From Planococcus wigleyi (lineage in GTDB: Bacteria > Bacillota > Bacilli > Bacillales_A > Planococcaceae), in the NCBI RefSeq assembly GCF_014836985.1, contig NZ_JACSPU010000001.1, positions 162,534-226,533 of the forward strand: a stretch of DNA of 64,000 nucleotides. The letters are read 5' to 3'. Below the pieces are notes generated by a model. That model saw nothing but the letters and a program-made list of their open reading frames with translations. It was not told where the DNA came from and searched no databases. The first letter of the stretch is position 1. The number at the start of each line of letters is the position of its first letter. Shown piece after piece: positions 9,592 through 17,209 of the stretch. The position numbers were made by a program, and so were the translations under genes.

Positions 9592-9636
9592 ACAGGCTGT
9601 CCTAAGGTTTCATAACCTTGAGGGGAGCCTGTTTTG
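9592..9636 (+). terminator. Terminator of the tagA-csaB operon
   Basis: ACAGGCT pairs with AGCCTGT, with an inner AAGGTTT/AACCTT stem, followed by TTTTGTTTG. Confidence 0.8.
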
Positions 9637-9732
9637 TTTGAAAAGGAGTGTGCTAGAGAAGTGATAAAGAATTGGTGCAGGAGCAGGGGGATAAGGGTGA
9701 AGAAATTGATGCAAGAGCAGTATTATTCAGGT

Positions 9733-9932
9733 GAAGAAATCGCTCCAGGCAGACGCTTTCGGGCCCGCAGGATGCGGGGCATGCAGCTGGCGCGACAGGA
9801 CGTCGCGGTGCCAGCTGCCAGGGGGCTTGCGCCGAACTAACTCGGGCTATGGCCCGAGTGGATTTCGGCACTTCGCTGGTCCCCCAGGAGTCGCTGCCTT
9901 CCGCTCTTTCTTCTAGGTTTATTCTTATTAAT
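9733..9932 (-). repeat. Module A dispersed repeat (longest copy)
   Basis: Copy of an intergenic element also present at 23727, 36548 and 41031. Shared blocks, read on the plus strand here, are GAAATCGCTCCAGGCAGACG, GCGCCGAACTAACTCGGGC, GTGGATTTCGGCACTTCG and CTGCCTTCCGCTCTTTC. The centre forms an ACTCGGGC...GCCCGAGT stem. Only this copy has an extra GC-rich hairpin insert of about 60 bases near 9775-9825 (GCAGCTGGC...GCCAGCTGC). Similar elements are, to my memory, common in Bacillales genomes. Confidence 0.85.
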
Positions 9933-9982
9933 ATGGAGAAAGAGGCAGCTGCACTTTTCTTTTTAAATGATGAGAGTGAAGA

Positions 9983-10013
9983 AATTGAGTGGGTGCCAGG
10001 CACCCACTCAATT
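9983..10013 (+). repeat. REP palindrome 1
   Basis: Perfect 15-bp arms (AATTGAGTGGGTGCC and its complement) around a single A. Core GTGCC-A-GGCAC is shared with 12 other copies in the window. Confidence 0.9.
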
Positions 10014-10072
10014 CGCTCTCCATCCTTACCCACATTTCACTTGTTTCACAAAAGTTCAAGCCCATGAATGGA

Positions 10073-10095
10073 AGCTGTTCGCACGGCGAACAGCT
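10073..10095 (+). repeat. Central hairpin of a half composite repeat
   Basis: Arms AGCTGTTCGC and GCGAACAGCT with a 3-base loop, preceded by the conserved CCATGAATGGA. The same hairpin is at the middle of each composite repeat at 23378, 28592, 36342, 40613 and 43730. Confidence 0.9.
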
Positions 10096-10182
10096 GGCAT
10101 AAGAAGTATCACTTTCTAACCAAGCGAAGCTCACACCCAGAGATAAATTTCTCACCCACTGAGCGCACTATTTCACGATATT

Positions 10183-10316
10183 CATGTAGAAAAGCAGAAA
10201 CATCATGTAGAGAAGTAACTAGTTGAGGTAGAAGCATCACAAAACTCAGGCACAAACCCGAATAGCTCATGTAGAATCACCAACTCTTCCTGTACAACCA
10301 CAAAATCCACATGTAG
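10183..10316 (+). repeat. CATGTAG array with 21-bp spacing (type I, forward)
   Basis: Seven degenerate CATGTAGAA units have their GTA (or equivalent) at 10186, 10207, 10228, 10250, 10271, 10292 and 10313, giving spacings 21, 21, 22, 21, 21, 21. Only about 9 of each 21 bases are conserved. It lies between the hairpin at 10073 and module E at 10331. The outer half of the composite element is missing here. Confidence 0.88.
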
Positions 10317-10330
10317 CCTCCTCAACTCCT

Positions 10331-10560
10331 AGCGAGGGCGCGTGCACCACCGCTGCCGAGCGTTTCCAGAACCACTCTCTATCTATCTACTCCACGAAGA
10401 ACTAGATGCTTGTATCAAACCAACACCAAGCTGAGCCGCGTCACCGGAGTGGGTGGAGCAATAAGACTGGCAGCGTTCTTCAGCTGACTGGCTTATTGTG
10501 GGAACCCACTCCAAAGCGGCCGAAGCGACTGATAAAACTCATCAAAAACTACCGCCACTC
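10331..10560 (+). repeat. Module E dispersed repeat, first of two direct copies
   Basis: A 230-base block running from AGCGAGGGCGCGTGCACCAC to CACTC. It is nearly identical to 10724-10953. Recognisable inner marks are CTGCCGAGCGTTTCCAGAAC and AAGCTGAGCCGCGT. Inverted or partial copies occur at 22927, 43365, 47259 and 16925. No coding sequence is supported in it. Confidence 0.9.
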
Positions 10561-10599
10561 TTTATTTTTAAAGTATGACAGGATGATAATTTGGGAACA

Positions 10600-10652
10600 C
10601 GTCCCTGTGTCAGCCACAAATTGAGAAAACATTTGAGTCTGACACAGGGACG
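10600..10652 (+). repeat. Second palindrome type with a partial tandem copy
   Basis: Arms CGTCCCTGTGTCAG and CTGACACAGGGACG (14 bp, perfect) flank 25 bases. The loop's CCACAAATTGA recurs at about 10672, followed by GGGCATTTGTGTCTC, so it looks like a REP-like hairpin plus a damaged tandem copy. Confidence 0.7.
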
Positions 10653-10723
10653 ACAACGGACAAGCCACAAATTGAAGGGCATTTGTGTCTCGCCCAAGCA
10701 ACGATAAAACGGTCTCCATCTCA

Positions 10724-10953
10724 AGCGAGGGCGCGTGCACCATCGCTGCCGAGCGTTTCCAGAACCACTCTCTATCTATCTACTCCACGAAGAACTAGAT
10801 GCTTGTATCAAACCAACACCAAGCTGAGCCGCGTTACCGGAGTGGGTGGAGCAATAAGACTGGCAGCGATCCTCAGCTGCCTGGCTTATTGTGGGAACCT
10901 ACTCCAGAGCGGTCGAAGCTGCTTATAAAACCTCATCAAAACTATTACCACTC
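10724..10953 (+). repeat. Module E dispersed repeat, second direct copy
   Basis: Same length (230) and nearly the same sequence as 10331-10560, offset by 393 bases. Its right end runs directly into the damaged REP at 10956. Confidence 0.9.
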
Positions 10954-10955
10954 CT

Positions 10956-10978
10956 TGTGCCAGGCACACACACAATTA
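10956..10978 (+). repeat. REP palindrome 2 (left arm truncated)
   Basis: Core GTGCC-A-GGCAC with a full right arm ending CACACAATT but only a TT left of the core, where module E ends. Confidence 0.7.
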
Positions 10979-11052
10979 ACTCTACCAAGTCTATCCAAAT
11001 AAACACCAAAAAAAAAGACACCCCCTAAAAAGAGAATGCCTCCTTACTATAC

Positions 11053-12183
11053 TCAAGCTTTCCGCGGTTTATTCAACACACGGTTGCCTTGTCCGAAAAA
11101 GATCCAACAATATGGGACGAAATCGTAGAACAGGCGAACAATTAGCCAACTGCTGAAGAATGTGATCAGCAGTGAAATCAGCTGCCAAGAATGGAAGACC
11201 AGCGGTTCGCCGCCGGAAATGTACATACGCAGCACCATCAGGATAAATGGATGGATCAAGTACATGCCGAACGACACTGCGCCGATTTCCATCATGAATT
11301 TTTTGATGCGGGGCACATTCCAAGTTTCCAGGAAATGCACAAAAATGAAAATCACAGCTGCCGCGAAGAACGCGTGCGTACTCCAGCCGAATTCGAGCCA
11401 CTTGTTGTTGCCGACCCACTGATCGGTGCGCAGGTCGTAATAGGCGCCGACATAGAAATAAATCATGTAGCAGTAACCACCCACAATCAAAGCGATACCT
11501 GGCCACACCTTGCGCCAATTGGCAATCCAAGCGGCAACTTTTTCATAATAAATGCCGAGGAACGCACCGAAAAAGTAGAACATGAAATACGATAACGCGA
11601 TCGATCCTTTAGCAGGAACCTGGAAGTAAGCTGAATTCAGCAGGACCCAAGCCCATTGGACGATGATGCCGATGGGAATGGCGTATCTTCGGATAAACGC
11701 GAACTTCTTGAACAAGTAGAGAAGAACCGGAAACATCAAGTAGAACTGGACACTGACAAAGACGAAATACAGATGGTAATGGGCCTTGCCGGTTGCCAAA
11801 TCCACCAGGAACTCCTCCAGAAGCAAAGGAATGTCCGCGAAATTCTGATTCAAGTAAACCTTGAACCAAAAATAGAAAGCGGAAAAGACCACATAGGGAA
11901 CCAGAATATACAATAAGCGCTTCTTGTAGAATTTCTGGAACAGCTGCACCGTCAATTCGCGATGATAATAGGTATAGAAAAGAATAAAGCTGCTTAGGAA
12001 AATAAAGACAGGCGTACCGATTTTCCCAGCCATATTAAAGAAATTATAGATCATAAAGGAAGAAGACTCCGGATTGCTTCCGGCGATCCCGCTGGAAGAC
12101 GCATGCACTGCAAAGACCCCGAACAAGGCTAGAACCCGTGCATATTGGACTTCATTCAGATGCTTTCTCGCAACTGGTTTCAT
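11053..12183 (-). CDS. Acyltransferase family 3 membrane protein
   Basis: 376 residues, integral membrane, with about ten hydrophobic segments. It starts LNEVQYARVLALFGVFAVHASS, where the His in the first membrane helix is typical of acyltransferase-3 (OatA/OafA-like) proteins. PVFIFLSSFILFYTYY and the C-terminal GAVSFGMYLIHPFILMVL are also family hallmarks. Members transfer acyl groups, usually acetyl, to extracytoplasmic sugars of peptidoglycan, teichoic acid or exopolysaccharide. Monocistronic. Substrate unknown; a wall polymer or the exopolysaccharide encoded further right are candidates. A related 341-residue protein is at 39067. A 16-bp palindrome lies 52-67 bases upstream of the start. 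Confidence 0.85.
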   Translation of the reverse strand: MKPVARKHLNEVQYARVLALFGVFAVHASSSGIAGSNPESSSFMIYNFFNMAGKIGTPVFIFLSSFILFYTYYHRELTVQLFQKFYKKRLLYILVPYVVFSAFYFWFKVYLNQNFADIPLLLEEFLVDLATGKAHYHLYFVFVSVQFYLMFPVLLYLFKKFAFIRRYAIPIGIIVQWAWVLLNSAYFQVPAKGSIALSYFMFYFFGAFLGIYYEKVAAWIANWRKVWPGIALIVGGYCYMIYFYVGAYYDLRTDQWVGNNKWLEFGWSTHAFFAAAVIFIFVHFLETWNVPRIKKFMMEIGAVSFGMYLIHPFILMVLRMYISGGEPLVFHSWQLISLLITFFSSWLIVRLFYDFVPYCWIFFGQGNRVLNKPRKA

Positions 12184-12234
12184 AATTCACCGTTCTTTCT
12201 GCATAACAATAGCTATATTTAATAACGCACCATG

Positions 12235-12250
12235 ACCATGTTAACATGGT
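12235..12250. promoter_or_regulatory. Perfect 16-bp palindrome, candidate operator
   Basis: ACCATGTTAACATGGT lies between the divergent acyltransferase gene (start 12183) and the nucleotidase gene (12498). Its position near the acyltransferase promoter region suggests a dimeric regulator site. The 314-base gap has little else besides the promoter at 12345. Confidence 0.5.
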
Positions 12251-12344
12251 TAACTATGCCATGTACCAAAGAGCAACGGACATTATTTTTCTGTAAAGAT
12301 TGTAACGGCAATGTGATGAAATTGATTTAGTTATAATCTTGCTA

Positions 12345-12373
12345 TTGTTGAAAAAATTCCATCATGCTACACT
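12345..12373 (+). promoter_or_regulatory. Candidate promoter of the SLH 5'-nucleotidase
   Basis: TTGTTG, 17 bases, TACACT; it lies about 125 bases before the ATG. Confidence 0.4.
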
Positions 12374-12497
12374 GAAAATGAATAAACTCGCTCGGTAAAT
12401 GGATGTATTCCTAAATTTTTCATTCCATTTGGCTTAGGTCAGAATATCCATACAATTTGGGAGCGAACGGTTCAAAAAAATTAAAGGATGGTGTCAA

Positions 12498-14669
12498 ATG
12501 AAGGGGAAAATGTTTAAATCAGCAATTGCAGTAGCGTTGACGGCAAGTGTAGTTGGGGTTCAGTCACCTGGAACAACACAAGCGGCAGAAGGGGATTTTG
12601 AACTGACGATCATGCACACGAACGATACGCACGCGAACTTGGATAAAGTGGCGAACCGTGTCACGCTGGTGAACCAGATTCGTGCAGAAAAACCGAATAA
12701 TCTATTGCTGGATGCAGGGGACGTTTTTTCTGGAACATTGTACTTTAATACCTTTGAAGGGCAGGCAGATTTGCCGTTCATGAATTTGATGAAATACGAT
12801 GCCATGACATTTGGTAACCATGAATTTGATTTAGGCTCAGGCGAAGAAGGCCATAAATCTCTCGGTGAGTTTGTAGGCGGTGCCGATTTCCCATTCGTTG
12901 CAGCGAACGTCGACTTTTCAGGCGATGACATCATGTCTGGATACCAAAATAAAGTATATACAGCTGAAGCCGAAAACGGTCAAATCTACAACGGCATCAT
13001 CAAGGAAATTGACGGCGAAGAAGTAGGGATTTTCGGTTTGACGACTGCTGAAACCGCGTCCATTTCCAGCCCGGGAGAAATTACGTTCTCCGATTACATT
13101 GAAGCGGCTCAAGGAGCGGTTGATGCATTTGAAGCGGAAGGCGTCAATAAAATCGTCGCTTTGACGCACATCGGATTTGACGATTCTGCTGAATTTGACA
13201 ACGATCAATTGCTGGCAGCTGCGGTTGAAGGCATTGATGTCATCGTCGGCGGACACACGCATAAGAAGCTTGAAGATCCTATCGTCTTTGAAGGAAACAC
13301 AGACCCGACAGTCATCGTACAAGCAAATGAATACAATAAATTCCTAGGCCAATTGGATGTAACCTTCAATGAAGAAGGCGTGATTACAGATCATGCCGGC
13401 CAATTACATGACGTCAACGCTGAAGGCATCACTCCAGATGCAGAAGCAGTTAAACTTCTTGCACCATATGCAGAAGAAGTGGAAGCAGTGAAAAATGAGT
13501 CGACAGGTGCTACTGCTGAAGTCTTCCTTAACGGTGGACGCAATGAAGGCGGTGTCCGCGCTTCTGAAACAAATCTGGGCAACTTGATTACAGACGGCAT
13601 GCTCGCTACAGCGAAGAAAATTGATCCGGATACGGTTATCGCACTTCAAAATGGCGGTGGTATCCGTGCATCCATCAACGTGGGCGATATCACAGTTGGA
13701 GAAGTATTAACGACAATGCCATTCGGCAATGCTTTGGCGATCATGAACTTAAAAGGTTCAGAATTGAAAACAGCGCTTGAGCACAGTGTCCGTTCATTCC
13801 CGGCTGAAAATGGCGGATTCTTGCACGTAGCAGGAATGGAATTCTCATTCGATCCGTCAAAAGCTGCAGGATCACGTGTAACGAACGTCAATATTGTAAA
13901 CGGCAATGTCCGCACACCACTTGATGTCAACAAATCATACAAAGTGGCAACCAACACGTTCACAGCTAAAGGCGGCGACGGCTTTGAATCATTCGATGCA
14001 GCTTATAAAGATGGCCGCGTCAGCGAGCCAGGAAACGTCGACTATGAAATGTTTATTGAGTATATCGCTGGTTTGAAAACGGTTGAACCAAAACTTGAAA
14101 ACCGCATCAACCCGACTGTTCCCTTCAAAGATATGTCCATGAACCAATGGTCGTATCCATATGTGAAAGATGTTTTCTACAGAAAATTGATCAATGGTAC
14201 AGAATTGGATACATTCTCACCAAAACGTGAATTGACACGCTGGGAAGCGGCGACCATCATCTCTCGTATGATGAAGCTGGATCCTGCAAAAGCGCCAAAA
14301 TCACCATTTACAGACATCACGGATCTGCCGAAAGATCGTCAAGCTGAAATCAATGCAGTATTTGCTGAAGGTTATGTAACCGGAAAAACAGCAACGAAGT
14401 TCAACCCGAGAGAAAAAATCTCCCGTGCGCATTTTGCTTTGATGCTGAACCGCGTCTATGAGAAAGTGAACGGCGACCAGAAGATCGACAAATATGCTCC
14501 GTATTCCGATTACGGACAGCATACAGCTGAAACCAAAGAAGCCATCACGCTATTGGACAATTTAGGGATTGTTGAAGGCTACAACGGCAAATTCAATCCA
14601 TCTAAATTCACATCACGTGAAGAAACAGCGAAAATGATTTCATTGGTTGCACCGCATTCAGTTAAATAA
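12498..14669 (+). CDS. SLH-anchored 5'-nucleotidase / UDP-sugar hydrolase
   Basis: 723 residues. Signal peptide (about 1-30); N-terminal calcineurin-like metallophosphatase (about 35-280) with metal-binding motifs IMHTNDTHANLD, LLLDAGDVFSG, MTFGNHEFDLG, VALTHIGFD and GGHTHKKLE; a 5'-nucleotidase C-terminal domain (about 340-510) with NLITDGML, ALQNGGGIRASI and TKGGDGFESF-like TAKGGDGFESF; then three SLH repeats (about 545-720; FSPKRELTRWEAATIISRMM, VTGKTATKFNPREKISRAHF). The enzyme should release phosphate from extracellular nucleotides at the cell surface. AAAGGATGG precedes the ATG. The SLH block closely resembles that of the nuclease at 19225 (both have KFxxREEx or FALMLNRVYE), so the two surface enzymes share an anchor module. 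Confidence 0.93.
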   Translation: MKGKMFKSAIAVALTASVVGVQSPGTTQAAEGDFELTIMHTNDTHANLDKVANRVTLVNQIRAEKPNNLLLDAGDVFSGTLYFNTFEGQADLPFMNLMKYDAMTFGNHEFDLGSGEEGHKSLGEFVGGADFPFVAANVDFSGDDIMSGYQNKVYTAEAENGQIYNGIIKEIDGEEVGIFGLTTAETASISSPGEITFSDYIEAAQGAVDAFEAEGVNKIVALTHIGFDDSAEFDNDQLLAAAVEGIDVIVGGHTHKKLEDPIVFEGNTDPTVIVQANEYNKFLGQLDVTFNEEGVITDHAGQLHDVNAEGITPDAEAVKLLAPYAEEVEAVKNESTGATAEVFLNGGRNEGGVRASETNLGNLITDGMLATAKKIDPDTVIALQNGGGIRASINVGDITVGEVLTTMPFGNALAIMNLKGSELKTALEHSVRSFPAENGGFLHVAGMEFSFDPSKAAGSRVTNVNIVNGNVRTPLDVNKSYKVATNTFTAKGGDGFESFDAAYKDGRVSEPGNVDYEMFIEYIAGLKTVEPKLENRINPTVPFKDMSMNQWSYPYVKDVFYRKLINGTELDTFSPKRELTRWEAATIISRMMKLDPAKAPKSPFTDITDLPKDRQAEINAVFAEGYVTGKTATKFNPREKISRAHFALMLNRVYEKVNGDQKIDKYAPYSDYGQHTAETKEAITLLDNLGIVEGYNGKFNPSKFTSREETAKMISLVAPHSVK

Positions 14670-14677
14670 GTAGATGG

Positions 14678-14726
14678 ACATCTCCTTCTCTAGCAGATTA
14701 TTGCTGAGAGAAGGGGGTGTTTTTTA
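14678..14726 (+). terminator. Terminator after the SLH 5'-nucleotidase
   Basis: ACATCTCCTTCTCTAGCA pairs imperfectly with TTGCTGAGAGAAGGGGGTGT, followed by six Ts. Confidence 0.8.
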
Positions 14727-14737
14727 TTGTGAAAACC

Positions 14738-14772
14738 AAAAAGAAGCGGGGCGCATAGGCGCTCCGCTTCTT
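14738..14772 (-). terminator. Terminator after the LTA synthase gene
   Basis: AAGAAGCGG...GCGC stem with loop ATAG and T-rich minus-strand tail (complement of 14731-14740). It sits back to back with the plus-strand terminator at 14678. Confidence 0.75.
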
Positions 14773-14776
14773 CCTT

Positions 14777-16657
14777 TTACTGCTCAGGCAGGTTTTCAAT
14801 GTAATCATCCGACAGTTTTTCAAGCTGCAGGACACGGTTGTAATCTTCACGGTATGCTTCGTAATCATCGACGATTTGGTCGGTTTCCAGATCATACGCC
14901 GTGCCGTCGTCAAAGTCTTTTTCAGGCATGAACAGGATGTCATTGTTCCAGAACGAGCCGATTGGCAAGTAATAGCGCGCACCCAGCAAGTTGTCATCAT
15001 TGTTCAACAGGTCCTGGCCGAAAACGATGTGTTCGTCCAACGAGACGCCGAGCAGGTTAGCAAGTGTCGGCATCATATCCAGCTGGCCGCTGGTTTTCTC
15101 GAATGTCTGTCCGTCATCTGAAATGCCCGGTGCATGGACGATGAACGGAACGTTCAAGCGATCGAGCGTCCCATATTCGCGCCCCAGCAACTCACTGATC
15201 AAATCGACATCGTTTTCACTGATGGCGCTTTGCTGGAGGCCGAAGTGGTCGCCATAAATGGCGATGACCGAGTTTTCGTAGATGCCCTCTTCTTTCAGTT
15301 CTTCAATAAATTCTTGGATGGCCGTGTCCATATAATTCATGGACACCAGGTAATTTCCGGTCAATGAACCGTTAAAGCGCTCAGGAAGAGTCAACTTCCG
15401 ATCCGCTTCCGGCAACGTGAACGGATGGTGGCTGGTCAATCCAATCAGCTGCGCGTAAAACGGTTTGTCTTTCATATGCTGTTCACGCAAGATCGGCAAT
15501 GCTTTTTCGAACATGACACGGTCGGAAGGGCCGATGCCGATGACATCTTCTTCACCGAAAAACTCGCCATAATAATACTGGTCGATTCCAAGCGCCGGAT
15601 ACAATTCATCACGGTTCCAAAAACTGATATCGTCCGCATGGAACGTCATGGTCCGGTAATTTTGGCCGGACAATAAACGCGGCAAACTCGGGAATTTTTT
15701 ATTGCCATAAGTTTGTGAAGTTGGATTGAACGCCGTCGGGTAAAGGGATGTGTTCAAGATGAATTCGGCATCGGAAGTATTTCCTGGGCCGGTTTGCTGA
15801 GCTGTATTCGGGAAGTAAAAGCTTTCCTCCAACAACTCGTTCAAATTCGGCGTAACTTCCGTACCATCGACTTCCAAACGAAGCGGGAAATTCTGCATCG
15901 ATTCAACTTGAATGACGATTAAATTACGGCCTTCCGCTGCGCCGAAATACGCACGTTGTTCTTCCGGAATCGTTTCCAACCCTTTGACGCGATTGATTTC
16001 TTCTTTTAACTCAGTCAAATTCTCAACAGACACGCTGGCTTCGACGGCCATCAAGCTGCTGTCAGGGCCATAATACATTTCCAATGCTTCGTAGTTCAGG
16101 ATGCCTTTTTCCTGCGCGGCAATGACGTTGTTGGAAATCGCTTCGTTTTTATGCAAATTGAAATTCAGAACAGATACGCCCAAACCGAACAACAGCAACA
16201 CAGCCACAAGGAATTTCTTGTTGAGTTGAACTGTGGAAATCGGGTATTTTTTAATGACTAAAAGGACAAGCAAGATCACCAGGTCTACGAAAAACAGTCC
16301 GTAGACCGGCTGCAGCAAAGCAGTGACGCTCTCATTGATCGTGCCGACCTGCCCCAACTGGAAAAGGGCGAAATACGTAACGATCCGGCCGAAGAATGAG
16401 TAATAGAGAATAACGGCCAAAAACAGGACCGAAAAAACCAGGTTCAAGATGAAATAAAGAACCGGTTTCCATTTCGTTTTAACCAATCCAAGCAAGGAAG
16501 TGAAAATCAAAATATAGCTCAATTCCAGAATGAGGGTTCTTGAAAAATCGATTTCCTCAAACAGTAAATAACGTAAAAACAGCACCTTAATAAAGATGAT
16601 GCCGGTAACAATAAAGAAATGACTTCTCAAAAAGTCCAATAAAAATGTATTTTTCAT
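14777..16657 (-). CDS. ltaS: Lipoteichoic acid synthase family protein (LtaS-like)
   Basis: 626 residues from the ATG at 16657, which follows AGGTGG; the in-frame GTG at 16666 overlaps that site and is less likely. Five membrane helices (about 1-205) precede a sulfatase-like extracellular domain. The expected catalytic threonine is Thr294 in GPGNTSDAEF (Thr300 in S. aureus LtaS). Further motifs are IVIQVESMQNFP, TMTFHADDISFWNRDELY, VSMNYMDTAIQEF and IAIYGDHFG. In the family the enzyme polymerises glycerol phosphate from phosphatidylglycerol outside the membrane. Whether this copy is the main LTA synthase, a primase-like paralogue or makes another polymer cannot be told from the window. Single gene. 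Confidence 0.9.
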   Translation of the reverse strand: MKNTFLLDFLRSHFFIVTGIIFIKVLFLRYLLFEEIDFSRTLILELSYILIFTSLLGLVKTKWKPVLYFILNLVFSVLFLAVILYYSFFGRIVTYFALFQLGQVGTINESVTALLQPVYGLFFVDLVILLVLLVIKKYPISTVQLNKKFLVAVLLLFGLGVSVLNFNLHKNEAISNNVIAAQEKGILNYEALEMYYGPDSSLMAVEASVSVENLTELKEEINRVKGLETIPEEQRAYFGAAEGRNLIVIQVESMQNFPLRLEVDGTEVTPNLNELLEESFYFPNTAQQTGPGNTSDAEFILNTSLYPTAFNPTSQTYGNKKFPSLPRLLSGQNYRTMTFHADDISFWNRDELYPALGIDQYYYGEFFGEEDVIGIGPSDRVMFEKALPILREQHMKDKPFYAQLIGLTSHHPFTLPEADRKLTLPERFNGSLTGNYLVSMNYMDTAIQEFIEELKEEGIYENSVIAIYGDHFGLQQSAISENDVDLISELLGREYGTLDRLNVPFIVHAPGISDDGQTFEKTSGQLDMMPTLANLLGVSLDEHIVFGQDLLNNDDNLLGARYYLPIGSFWNNDILFMPEKDFDDGTAYDLETDQIVDDYEAYREDYNRVLQLEKLSDDYIENLPEQ

Positions 16658-16924
16658 AAGAACCACCTAATAATTGTGTATTTGCTCGGGATTTCTTCAT
16701 ATAGAAGAGGAAATGTATGAGTTGAACTAGTAATCATTCATAGTCGATGTTCCGCAAAACAGCTGCGCTTGCCATGGGTAGCAAGTTCTCTTCACTCCTT
16801 TTTAGTCCCGCTATTTCGAGTCTTTGCTGAAAATCGGATAGTACTAAAAGAGCAGTGAAATTTTCTATGCTGTTTAGATTCGCATCACTAAAGAATATAG
16901 ACTTGCTTTGAATCCAATAAATTC

Positions 16925-17030
16925 TTAGCGCCGGCGCGTCCAAGGGCTAGGCGTAGTAAGAAGACAGGCGTTTGTGTGCCTGGCTTCTTGCGTGAGCCAT
17001 GCCCAAAGCGACCGAAGCGATGTGGGAAAG
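16925..17030 (+). repeat. Module E remnant with internal deletion
   Basis: Begins GCGCCGGCGCGT and ends GCGTGAGCCATGCCC...AAGCGACCGAAGCGA, matching the two ends of the copy at 47259-47465 but missing the middle. Confidence 0.7.
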
Positions 17031-17137
17031 CTAGATTCTTTAATTCAACCCGCATACAATGAAGCCGTATTTTTCATGAGCTATTACATATTCTTAGGGA
17101 AAATTTACAAGAAGTCAACAATCGTTGAAAAATTCAT

Positions 17138-17165
17138 TGTATAGCAGTCAAGGGTTTGATAAAAT
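17138..17165 (+). promoter_or_regulatory. Candidate promoter of the FAD oxidoreductase
   Basis: TTGTAT, 16 bases, TAAAAT; it ends 45 bases before the ATG. Confidence 0.4.
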
Positions 17166-17209
17166 AATGGGAATCTATGTAAAAAAAGAAAAGCGTGAGA
17201 GGGGAAAAC

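Larger units (their letters stand above)
16667..17209. other. Intergenic region with repeat remnant
   Basis: A 540-base gap between divergent genes. 16667-16920 shows nothing I can support; the short reading frames there lack ribosome sites. 16925-17030 is an internally deleted module E (see next entry) and 17138-17165 a promoter candidate. Confidence 0.6.

Noticed and set aside
10183..10316. CRISPR-like array
   Set aside because: The unit is only 21 bases with about 9 semi-conserved positions; there are no long identical repeats, no unique spacers of 30 or so bases, and no cas genes.
10406..11002. Two similar 60-80 residue frames (QHQAEP...SGWSNKTGS)
   Set aside because: Their likeness comes from the duplicated module E DNA, not from protein conservation; no ribosome sites.
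16734..16943. 69-residue minus-strand frame
   Set aside because: No ribosome site, no recognisable feature, and it overlaps the module E remnant.
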